A stretch of 64,000 bases of DNA. It comes from Desulfosediminicola ganghwensis (GTDB taxonomy: Bacteria > Desulfobacterota > Desulfobulbia > Desulfobulbales > Desulfocapsaceae). Shown here in pieces: positions 1-6,758 of this stretch. Both the position numbers and the translations under genes were made by a program. Under the pieces are notes generated by a model that ran no database searches, was not told where the DNA came from, and worked only from the letters and a program-made list of their open reading frames with translations. The stretch spans positions 2,193,001 to 2,257,000 of the forward strand of contig NZ_CP050699.1 of the NCBI RefSeq assembly GCF_005116675.2. The letters are read 5' to 3'. Positions within the stretch are counted from its first letter, which is position 1; each line of letters begins with the position of its first letter.

Positions 1-304
1 AAAATGAGTGTGGTTGATGCGAAACAGCATCAATTTTGTGGTGAATTGCTATGGTTGTCGAATATTCTTCCTCTGTTGAAAGCCATCTCCTTTCGATATT
101 TCACTGTTCCCTTTCACCTCCTCCTGACAAAACATGTTTCTCATCGAAAACGGTGGGGTGGAACGTGGATGATGTCACTTTTATCCAGTTATGGCAAATG
201 ATTGCCAATCTGCTGGATATTCCCTTTCTGAATGACCATTCAAGGGATCCGTGTATCAGGTTGGTTGGGCCAAATCCAGTCTCATTTTCAAGGAATGACT
301 GAAA
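1..304. other. Left edge, no gene assigned
   Basis: I see no reading frame with a convincing start, ribosome site and protein-like composition here. The two short overlapping plus-strand frames (4-201 and 51-302) have unrelated low-complexity translations and no recognisable domain. An AAGGA at about 290 serves the small gene that starts at 305. Any promoter for the downstream set should lie here, but I cannot point to clear -35 and -10 boxes. Confidence 0.4.
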
Positions 305-433
305 ATGACAAAAATGTACACTCCGGGCGCGCTTCTTGCTTTACTTGTAACCACCGGCACGATAGCCGGGTTCTCTGCGCGGAGAATTGATGAAATTCAA
401 GCAGGACAATTATTCACGTTTAACCAGGAGTGA
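305..433 (+). CDS. Small single-span membrane protein (42 aa), unknown function
   Basis: The frame runs ATG 305 to TGA 433 and encodes 42 residues. Residues about 6-26 (PGALLALLVTTGTIAGFSA) form one hydrophobic segment, followed by a short charged tail. An AAGGA lies about 10 bases upstream of the ATG. The stop codon is immediately followed by the TTG start of the large permease, so the two are probably translated together. Tight coupling to a transporter is what one expects of an accessory membrane peptide, but that is inference. No family is recognised, and the frame could instead be a leader peptide or spurious. Confidence 0.45.
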   Translation: MTKMYTPGALLALLVTTGTIAGFSARRIDEIQAGQLFTFNQE

Positions 434-1876
434 TTGTACATGAAAGCAAAGAGAGAATATGGTGCATGCCAACCGGGCATACGTATGGGGTCGTTAACCT
501 TCCGTTTGCCTTTCATCCACTACCGATTCGAAATAGCCGATTATCTGCAGGGGCTGCTGATGTGCACGGTTTGCCTTGCGATTATACCGGTACTGACGGG
601 TAAACTGGGGATGTCCTTCGAGGTCGCACTGGCAATCGTCATTATCAACGGAACGCTGTACCTGGCTCATGTAACTTTCGGTGATCCCGTGATTCCGGGC
701 TGGATAACCCCCGCAATTCCACTGCTGATTGCCTACGTTGAAACCTTCGCGCCCGGGGCTGCGCGGATGCAGGCACTTATTGCCTTTCAGCTCACCTTCG
801 GAGTGTTTTGTGTCTTTCTCGGGGTGACCGGTCTGGCGAAGCGTTTTGTCTCCCTTATTCCCAATGCCGTGCAGTCAGCCATCTTGCTGGGGGCCGGCTT
901 TTCCGCGGTCATGCTGGTCTTTAAGCCGGGCGAGGGCTTGAAGAGTTTTGACTCCAATCCATGGACCATTACCATCTGCATAGGTATCGCCTTTTATCTG
1001 TTGTTTTCAGAGCATTTCAAGAAGCTCAGGCGTAAGAACAAGTTCATGTATTACCTTGGTAACCTCGGCATGATGCCTGCGCTTGCCCTGGCAATTTTCG
1101 TCGGACCACTGCTTGGCGAGCTACCGTGGCCGACTTACGACGGCAGCATCATCACCCACCCTGATTTTGCAGGCCTGTTCAGGGACTTCACCGTATTTGG
1201 CAATATCCCGTTTCCCCCACTGGAGATGTTCATTACCGGTCTGCCCATGGTGATCAGCTGCTATATAGTTGTTTTCGGTGATGTAATTCAGTCACAGGCT
1301 CTGCTCGATGACGCCCAGAAATATCGTCCCGATGAGAATGTCGACTACAATCCCAACAGGTCCCACATCATTTTTGGTGTCCGTAACAGCATTATGAGTT
1401 TCCTCGGACCGGATATTTCCATGTGTGGCCCTCTCTGGGCGGCAATGCAGGTTGTGGTGTGTGAGCGGTACAAGCATGGTCCGAGAGCGATGGACTCCAT
1501 CAATGGCGGCGCCGGTTCCTTCCGCATGGGAACCTGGACCGGTTATTTTCTTGCCCCGATCGTCTCCACAGTGAAACCGATCCTCGGAGTCGGTCTGGCC
1601 TCCACCATGCTGATTCAAGGCTATGTGAGTGTACGGGTTGGTGTGCTGAAGTCGCGGGGATTCAACGACCTCGGCATTGCCGGCGTCGCTGGCGCAATCC
1701 TTGCCACCCGAGGCGCCGCCTGGGGATTGGGCTCAGCAATTCTTCTTACTTTCTTGATTTACCTCAGCAGTTTTCCCAAGGCGTACGAGAAGGAAGATCC
1801 GATCTTTCCCTGCGATTCACCTGAGAATATTGAAAAGCAAGTCGCTGAAGCATTGAAAGGAAACATGAGGAACTGA
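434..1876 (+). CDS. Polytopic permease, NCS2-like / DUF3360-like
   Basis: A 480-residue integral membrane protein with at least ten hydrophobic segments. The N-terminal stretch LPFIHYRFEIADYLQGLL and the overall length recall the uncharacterised DUF3360 family, distantly related to NCS2 xanthine/uracil permeases; the assignment is from memory of the family. I see no soluble STAS domain at the C-terminus. The start may be TTG 434 or the in-frame ATG 440; the choice changes only two residues. It follows the 42-aa membrane peptide without a gap and is followed after 4 bases by the NERD-like gene, so it sits in an operon with an alcohol dehydrogenase and an aldehyde oxidoreductase. A role in importing an organic substrate for those enzymes is inference; the substrate is unknown. 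Confidence 0.6.
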   Translation: MYMKAKREYGACQPGIRMGSLTFRLPFIHYRFEIADYLQGLLMCTVCLAIIPVLTGKLGMSFEVALAIVIINGTLYLAHVTFGDPVIPGWITPAIPLLIAYVETFAPGAARMQALIAFQLTFGVFCVFLGVTGLAKRFVSLIPNAVQSAILLGAGFSAVMLVFKPGEGLKSFDSNPWTITICIGIAFYLLFSEHFKKLRRKNKFMYYLGNLGMMPALALAIFVGPLLGELPWPTYDGSIITHPDFAGLFRDFTVFGNIPFPPLEMFITGLPMVISCYIVVFGDVIQSQALLDDAQKYRPDENVDYNPNRSHIIFGVRNSIMSFLGPDISMCGPLWAAMQVVVCERYKHGPRAMDSINGGAGSFRMGTWTGYFLAPIVSTVKPILGVGLASTMLIQGYVSVRVGVLKSRGFNDLGIAGVAGAILATRGAAWGLGSAILLTFLIYLSSFPKAYEKEDPIFPCDSPENIEKQVAEALKGNMRN

Positions 1877-1880
1877 TCGA

Positions 1881-2591
1881 ATGGCACAAATTGTCGGGTA
1901 TCAACAGGGCAAGGAGCAGAAGGTTCCGCTCACCCAGGTAGCCCTGATAGTCATAGTTGGGTTTTCCCTCATCGGTTTCATGCTGGTGTCTGATCAGAAG
2001 TGGCAGGAGCATATGGTCTCTTTGGTATGCGCCGTACTGGTGATTCTGGTCCTGGTCTATTTCGCATCCAACAGGAAAAACCCAAACTGGTGGAAGCGGT
2101 ATTTCAAGAAAGCCGACCACGCGCGTCACTTGCAGGGAGAAAAAAAGATTGTCGAGGCTCTCAGCAAACTGGGTGACGATTACACCATCCTCTGTGGCTT
2201 CACCCTGGAGTTGATCCATGTGAGTTTTTTGGTCCTGTCACCGAAAGGGATCTTTGTCATTGGCAAGGCTACGTTACCCGGAGCGATTCGGGTAGAGCAG
2301 GAGACTCTTATGGCCGGTGATGAATCCCTTGCCAAGTGTACCGGCAATTTGTGGCGAGTAAGTCATCTGGTGAATCTATTGATAAAGAAAGGTTATAGCA
2401 CTGAAATCATGCCCAAGCCAATCCTGGTTCCAACCCATAGCGATTCATTGCAAGAGGCGCTGTTTGACGGCATATCCATCGTCAAGCCAGAAGGGTTGGC
2501 ATTGCTGGTTGAAACACTCGCAACAGAGGAAATTCGACCAGACCTGATACACGGTTTCACGGCTTATCTGTATCAAAGGTATTTCAAATAA
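1881..2591 (+). CDS. Membrane protein with a degenerate NERD-like domain
   Basis: 236 residues. Two hydrophobic segments lie at about residues 18-36 and 44-60, followed by a basic stretch and a cytosolic domain of about 150 residues. The segment LVLSPKGIFVIGKA followed by a glycine turn and a C-terminal LVPTHSDS region resembles the nuclease-related domain (NERD), but the acidic residues normally seen before the hydrophobic strand and in the ExK motif are replaced (VIGKA instead of VIExK), so nuclease activity is doubtful. The start is 4 bases after the permease stop, which implies translational coupling. The function in the operon is unknown; it could be a scaffold or regulator. The family link is tentative. 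Confidence 0.55.
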   Translation: MAQIVGYQQGKEQKVPLTQVALIVIVGFSLIGFMLVSDQKWQEHMVSLVCAVLVILVLVYFASNRKNPNWWKRYFKKADHARHLQGEKKIVEALSKLGDDYTILCGFTLELIHVSFLVLSPKGIFVIGKATLPGAIRVEQETLMAGDESLAKCTGNLWRVSHLVNLLIKKGYSTEIMPKPILVPTHSDSLQEALFDGISIVKPEGLALLVETLATEEIRPDLIHGFTAYLYQRYFK

Positions 2592-2716
2592 TTTGGGCAT
2601 ATGTGAGCACTTCTCAATGCGGGCAGCTTATGCTGTCTGCTAGAGGTGCTTGAATATGGCCCCTTACGACATGCACATCGCGCCAATCTCCGGGCGGTGT
2701 GTCAGGAGATGCTGTT

Positions 2717-3874
2717 ATGTCAAATATAAAGATGTTTCGTACCACCGAGCGCCTGGTCATGGGAGCCGGTGCAATCAATAATATCGTTCAGGAAATAGCC
2801 GCTCTGGGGGGCAGCAAACCGATGATCGTCACTGATCCCGGCCTGGTGGCCACAGGCATCATCGAGCGCCTGGAGGAACTCCTGAGTGAAGGAGGGTTGC
2901 AATGTGCCAGATTCGACAAGGTCGAGGCTGATCCCCGTTATGAACTGGTCAATGAAGTCGTGCAGCTGGTACAGGCAGAAGGTGTTGACTGCATTATCGG
3001 TATCGGTGGCGGCTCTTCCCTGGATATCGCCAAAATCGTTGCGGTAATGGTCAACAACCCAGGCAGCGTGGCAGAATATTTCGGTATCGATCTGGTGAAA
3101 AAGCCTGGTCTGCCCATGGTGCTGATTCCGACCACTGCCGGCACCGGCAGCGAGGTTACCCCGATCGTCATTTTGTCCGATCATCAAGAAAAACTGAAGA
3201 AAGGAGTGGTCAGCTCACATCTCTTTCCTGATTGCGCGCTGCTCGATGCGGAGTTGACGGTCGGTCTGCCGCCTGCGGTGACCGCTGCCACCGGCATGGA
3301 TGCGCTTATTCACGCCATGGAAGCCTATACCTCGATCAACGCCAACTCAACCACGGATATGCTGGCAGTCAAGGCGATGGAGCTGATTTTCGATAATATC
3401 AGGACAGCTTACGCCAACGGGCAGGACATCGAGGCGCGAGAGAAGATGCTCGAGGGCAGCATGCTTGCCGGCATGGCCTTTGCCAATGCCGGGGTGACCG
3501 CCGTTCATGCCTTTGCCTATCCGATAGGTGCAGAGTTCCATATTCCCCATGGTATCGCCAACACCATCATGCTGACACCGGTGATGGAGTTCAATCTCAT
3601 AGGAAATATAGAGAAATTTGCTGAAATTGCGAAAATTTTCGGGGAAGGCGAAAAGGGCATGAGCCAGCGAAAGCTGGCAGAACTCGGAGTGGCTGCAGTC
3701 AAACAGCTGGCGGATGACCTCAATGTACCCCAAAACCTTACTGCGTATGGGGTGAAGGACGAGGATATACCGGGTTTGGCGGAAGGAGTGATGAAGGTTA
3801 CACGCCTTTTAGCCAATAATCCGAGGACGCTTCAGCAGGAAGATGCTGAAAACATCTATCGGCGTGTTCTTTAG
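2717..3874 (+). CDS. Iron-containing alcohol dehydrogenase
   Basis: 385 residues, the usual length for group III (Fe-ADH) alcohol dehydrogenases that interconvert primary alcohols and aldehydes with NAD(H). Seen in the sequence: the dinucleotide signature GIGGGSSLDIAK, the PTTAGTGSEVTP motif, and the metal-ligand segments GMDALIHAMEAY and AVHAFAYPIGAEFHIPHG, which supply the Asp and three His. I chose ATG 2717 over the upstream in-frame GTG 2699 because AGGAG (2704-2708) lies about 8 bases before 2717 and would otherwise be inside the gene. It is 15 bases upstream of the aldehyde:ferredoxin oxidoreductase, so the pair probably carries out alcohol to aldehyde to acid. The substrate cannot be read from the sequence. 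Confidence 0.9.
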   Translation: MSNIKMFRTTERLVMGAGAINNIVQEIAALGGSKPMIVTDPGLVATGIIERLEELLSEGGLQCARFDKVEADPRYELVNEVVQLVQAEGVDCIIGIGGGSSLDIAKIVAVMVNNPGSVAEYFGIDLVKKPGLPMVLIPTTAGTGSEVTPIVILSDHQEKLKKGVVSSHLFPDCALLDAELTVGLPPAVTAATGMDALIHAMEAYTSINANSTTDMLAVKAMELIFDNIRTAYANGQDIEAREKMLEGSMLAGMAFANAGVTAVHAFAYPIGAEFHIPHGIANTIMLTPVMEFNLIGNIEKFAEIAKIFGEGEKGMSQRKLAELGVAAVKQLADDLNVPQNLTAYGVKDEDIPGLAEGVMKVTRLLANNPRTLQQEDAENIYRRVL

Positions 3875-3889
3875 CGGGGAGGAGGGCTT

Positions 3890-5665
3890 GTGTACGGATT
3901 CTATAATAAACTTTTGAAAATAGATGTTACTGATAACAGCTTTGAGTCAATTGAAATCACAGATGAACTGCTGCGTGAGCAAATGGGTGGCAAGGGTTTG
4001 GCCAGTCACCTGTTGATGCAGCTCAACCCCCCGGGGGTGGATCCTCTGGGGCCTGATAACCACCTTATTTTCTCTGTCGGGCCTGTGGCGGCGACACGGG
4101 TCTGGGGTTCCTGCCGGTACGGGGTGTTCACCAAATCCCCCCAGACCGGTTTCTATGCAGAGTCCTACTCCGGTGGAACCGTGGCCGAATACATCGCCGC
4201 GACCGGCTACGACGCCATTGTTTTCCATGGGCGCTCAGAAGAGCTGGTGTGGGTGGAAGTATCGGATGACACCGTGCGGTTCCATTCGGCGGAGCAGCTG
4301 CGTGGCCTGGACACCTATGCCACCGAGGACCGAATCAAACAGTGGATTTCCGCTAACAGACCGGAGACACCAAAATGCGGGGTGTCGGTGGTGGGTCCGG
4401 CCGCCGAGAACGGGGTGACGTTTGCCTTGATTGAAAACGACTACTGGCGATCTGCGGGACGAACCGGCGCCGGCGCCGTGCTGGGTGCCAAAAACATCAA
4501 GGCCATCGCTTTTCACGGCAGGCAGAAAGCCGAGGTGGCTGATCCTAAACTGGTGGCCGCATTTGCCCGGGAGTTGTCGGAAAGAAGCAAGACCGACAAT
4601 GGGGTGAAGGCGTATAAAAAGCTCGGCACCCCAATGATGGTCGACGTGCTCAATGAGGCCCGGGCATTTCCGACCAGGTACTGGTCGAAAGGGCAGAGCG
4701 AACATCGGGAAAATATCAACGCCACCGCCTTGCATGAGCGGTGCGAGGTCAGACCCAATGCCTGCAGAAAATGTTTCATGGCCTGCGGGCGCCTGTCGAC
4801 GGTCAAGAGCGGGAAACATCAAGGCCTGACCGTCGAAGGACCGGAGTACGAGACCATTTACGCCTTTGGTGGCCTCTGCGAAGTGGATAACATTGAGGAT
4901 ATCCTCTATCTCAACGACCTCTGCGACCGGTTGGGTATGGACACCATCACCGCAGGTAATTTGGTGGGGTTGGCCATTGAAGCCGTGCTTCAGGGTCGTA
5001 TCGAGCTGGATCTGAGCTATGGAGATACCGAGGCAATTGCCCGACTCTTGCGGGACATTGCCTATCGGCAGGGCTATGGCGATGTGTTGGCCGATGGCAT
5101 CAAGGTGGCTGCGGAGCAGTGGGACATGGTGGATCAAGCAATCCATGTCAAGGGACTGGAACCGGCCGGGTACGACCCGAGGGTTCTGAAAGGTATGGGG
5201 CTTGCCTACGGCACCTCCGCCCGTGGCGCCTGTCATCTGCGGGCGACCTTCTATAAACCGGAAATTACCGGAATGAGCGACCCCGAGAAAATTCAGGGCA
5301 AGTCTGAGATGTTCGTTGAATGGGAAGACCGGCTCACCTTTTTTGATACGCTGATTCTCTGTCGATTCTACCGCGACATGTACCAGTGGCAGGAGTTGGC
5401 CACCATGGTAAAAGGAGTAACCGGTCTTGATCTAAGTGAACAAGCCATGGTAGCTATTTCAAGACGTATCACTGATAACACCAGGTTGTTCAATATCCGT
5501 GAGGGATTGACCGTTGAGGATGATAGACTGCCCAAGCGGTTTGCCAGAGAGGTCTTGCCTGAATCTGGCCGGGTGATCTCTGAGGAAAATATGACCATTC
5601 TTCTGGGGAATTACTACAAAACCAGGGGCTGGGACGAGGAAGGTATACCGGTGCCTAAAGGTTAG
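3890..5665 (+). CDS. Aldehyde:ferredoxin oxidoreductase (tungsten/molybdopterin)
   Basis: 591 residues, full length for the AOR family, which oxidises aldehydes to carboxylic acids at a bis-pterin tungsten or molybdenum centre and passes electrons through a [4Fe-4S] cluster to ferredoxin. The cluster ligands are visible as C292-x2-C295-x3-C299 (CRKCFMAC) and C491 (LILCRFYRD), matching the spacing in characterised archaeal AOR. The N-terminal domain (about 1-210), the central cofactor-binding region with GTSARGACHLR, and the C-terminal helical domain are all present. The start is GTG 3890 with GGAGG 5-9 bases upstream. Tungsten use is likely but not provable from sequence. It lies in an operon after Fe-ADH and before a selenoprotein gene. 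Confidence 0.93.
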   Translation: MYGFYNKLLKIDVTDNSFESIEITDELLREQMGGKGLASHLLMQLNPPGVDPLGPDNHLIFSVGPVAATRVWGSCRYGVFTKSPQTGFYAESYSGGTVAEYIAATGYDAIVFHGRSEELVWVEVSDDTVRFHSAEQLRGLDTYATEDRIKQWISANRPETPKCGVSVVGPAAENGVTFALIENDYWRSAGRTGAGAVLGAKNIKAIAFHGRQKAEVADPKLVAAFARELSERSKTDNGVKAYKKLGTPMMVDVLNEARAFPTRYWSKGQSEHRENINATALHERCEVRPNACRKCFMACGRLSTVKSGKHQGLTVEGPEYETIYAFGGLCEVDNIEDILYLNDLCDRLGMDTITAGNLVGLAIEAVLQGRIELDLSYGDTEAIARLLRDIAYRQGYGDVLADGIKVAAEQWDMVDQAIHVKGLEPAGYDPRVLKGMGLAYGTSARGACHLRATFYKPEITGMSDPEKIQGKSEMFVEWEDRLTFFDTLILCRFYRDMYQWQELATMVKGVTGLDLSEQAMVAISRRITDNTRLFNIREGLTVEDDRLPKRFAREVLPESGRVISEENMTILLGNYYKTRGWDEEGIPVPKG

Positions 5666-5701
5666 AACGAAATCGAGATACAGAGTGACTCGTGGAGTTG
5701 T

Positions 5702-5727
5702 GGTGGTGCCCTGTTTAGGGCGCCACC
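5702..5727 (+). terminator. Hairpin between AOR and the selenoprotein gene
   Basis: GGTGGTGCCCT, a four-base loop GTTT, then AGGGCGCCACC give an 11-bp stem with one G-T pair. No T-tract follows, so it may be an mRNA-stability or partial-termination element and not a classical terminator. Confidence 0.4.
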
Positions 5728-5759
5728 TGGCTCGGGGGTACATAACCGCTGGAGTGAGA

Positions 5760-6074
5760 ATGTTTGTTGTATCACCGGAAGCACTGGAATACGTAAAAAA
5801 GAAAGGAAGCGATATAACTGTTTGGCTTGAATTTACTCATTCGGCAGGTGGCTGATGTGGTGGAAGGCAGGTTATTGCCTGCACCCCGGCGGTTCGCTTG
5901 GGAAAACCTTCATGCCCGGAGAAGTATCAAAGTACGGTTCTTGAGGATGTTACTATATGGTTTGGTGACAATATTAAACCCGAAAAGGAATATGCAGTTA
6001 TATCTCTGAAAAAGTTATGGTTCCTAAAAGAGCTGGTAGTCGATGGCGTACAATCGTTTGTCCGGCATGACTGA
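5760..6074 (+). CDS. Selenoprotein, CC/Se-motif type (Sec at codon 32)
   Basis: Read through the in-frame TGA at 5853-5855, ATG 5760 gives 104 residues up to the TGA at 6072-6074. The residue order around the UGA is GG-Sec-CGG, the arrangement of the CC/Se motif (seleno)protein family, where Cys-containing members carry CC. A GGAG lies 6 bases before the ATG. The N-terminus MFVVSPEALEYVKKKGSDI resembles the first helix of HesB/IscA-like proteins, and two further Cys occur at codons 41 and 52. Protein-like composition continues on both sides of the UGA (for example EKEYAVISLKKLWFLKEL), which argues against a plain stop. A SECIS-like hairpin starts 3 bases after the TGT codon. The function is unknown; a redox or metal role next to AOR is inference. 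SelA, SelB and SelC are not in this window. Confidence 0.75.
5853..5890 (+). promoter_or_regulatory. Bacterial SECIS-like element after the UGA
   Basis: Directly downstream of TGA 5853-5855 the RNA can fold as a lower stem GGUG (5859-5862) with CACC (5882-5885), an internal loop GAA/UG, an upper stem GGCA (5866-5869) with UGCC (5876-5879), and an apical loop GGUUAU. An apical GGU and a small bulge are the features SelB recognises in the E. coli fdhF element, and the distance from the UGA is in the expected range. An alternative register pairs GCAGG (5867-5871) with CCTGC (5878-5882). Confidence 0.6.
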
Positions 6075-6162
6075 TACCTGTTGCCGGGGCCAATTTATAA
6101 CCACCCTCGCAGATGTTTTGTAAATGGCATACCCACCCAACGCGTTACACACTATACGCGGT

Positions 6163-6238
6163 GCCGGGATAGCTCAGTCGGTAGGGCAACGGCTTGAAAA
6201 TCCGTGTGTCCCTGGTTCGATTCCTGGTCTCGGCACCA
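6163..6238 (+). tRNA. tRNA-Phe (GAA), with two stem mismatches
   Basis: A 76-base cloverleaf with encoded CCA. The acceptor arms GCCGGGA and TCTCGGC pair over 7 bp (one G-U). The D arm, anticodon loop TTGAAAA (anticodon GAA at 34-36), variable loop GTGTC and T loop TTCGATT match bacterial tRNA-Phe. Two pairs are broken: C31-U39 at the loop end of the anticodon stem and U51-U63 in the T stem, and U12-G23 is a wobble. It could be a functional but diverged gene. It lies 88 bases after the selenoprotein stop and is followed by a strong terminator. Confidence 0.9.
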
Positions 6239-6247
6239 TTTAGATAG

Positions 6248-6284
6248 AAAGCCCTTTCAGCAACATGCTGGAAGGGCTTTTTTC
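6248..6284 (+). terminator. Rho-independent terminator after tRNA-Phe
   Basis: AAAGCCCTTTCAGC and GCTGGAAGGGCTTT pair around the loop AACAT with one mismatch, and the 3' arm runs into TTTTTT. It starts about 10 bases after the tRNA CCA. Confidence 0.9.
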
Positions 6285-6758
6285 GTTTCCTGAATTTGTC
6301 CGGTCGTGTTTGCGGACGTTTTTCAATTGCCTGCAGTTATCGTGTGTCGCTCATTGGGTAGGATAATCCTTGGCGGCAATGATGGGGGAGATTCGTTCAC
6401 GTGTTTGCGCATCTGCTTTTATTGCGTCAGAGTATATCTCTATTCAGTCCGAGCTTTGAAGATCCTATAACCTACCCCAGCCGAAATTATTTAATATCAG
6501 AGGAATGACCTACACTGTCGTGAATCTTATACATTGCCTAACGCCTTGTTGTTCTTGATCGCTAACGGCGCTGCCAAAGATAAGCAGGAAACACGTTAAC
6601 TTCAAGAGGAAGACAACATGGATAACCTTCGGTTTGGCAATAAAAAATTCAATGCTCACAATCCAGCGTTACGGTTGAGGTTACCAAATAATTCACGTAT
6701 GTCGTATCTGGCAGAAACATACCTCGACAATAGCCCATAAAAATCATCGTACATCGCG
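6285..6758. other. Gene-free gap carrying repeat copy A
   Basis: No supported gene. It holds one copy of a dispersed repeat (about 6362-6521; partner at 14494-14657). An AAGAGGAAG before the ATG at 6618 looks like a ribosome site, but the frame that follows has only about 40 codons and nothing recognisable. Confidence 0.5.
6362..6521 (+). repeat. Dispersed intergenic repeat, copy A
   Basis: Aligns by eye with 14494-14657 in the same orientation. The core 6391-6456 is the best conserved part, including the shared string ATCTGCTTTTATTGCGTCAG. Both copies end a short common reading frame (RSRV..SAFIASE.ISIQSEL) at the same TGA, with differences at synonymous and non-synonymous positions. It may be the remnant of a mobile element or an intergenic repeat family. 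Confidence 0.65.

Noticed and set aside
4235-5236. Long 333-residue minus-strand frame
   Set aside because: Antisense of the AOR gene, caused by its G+C-rich third positions.
5827-6009. Overlapping plus-strand frame of 60 residues
   Set aside because: A shadow of the selenoprotein gene in another frame.
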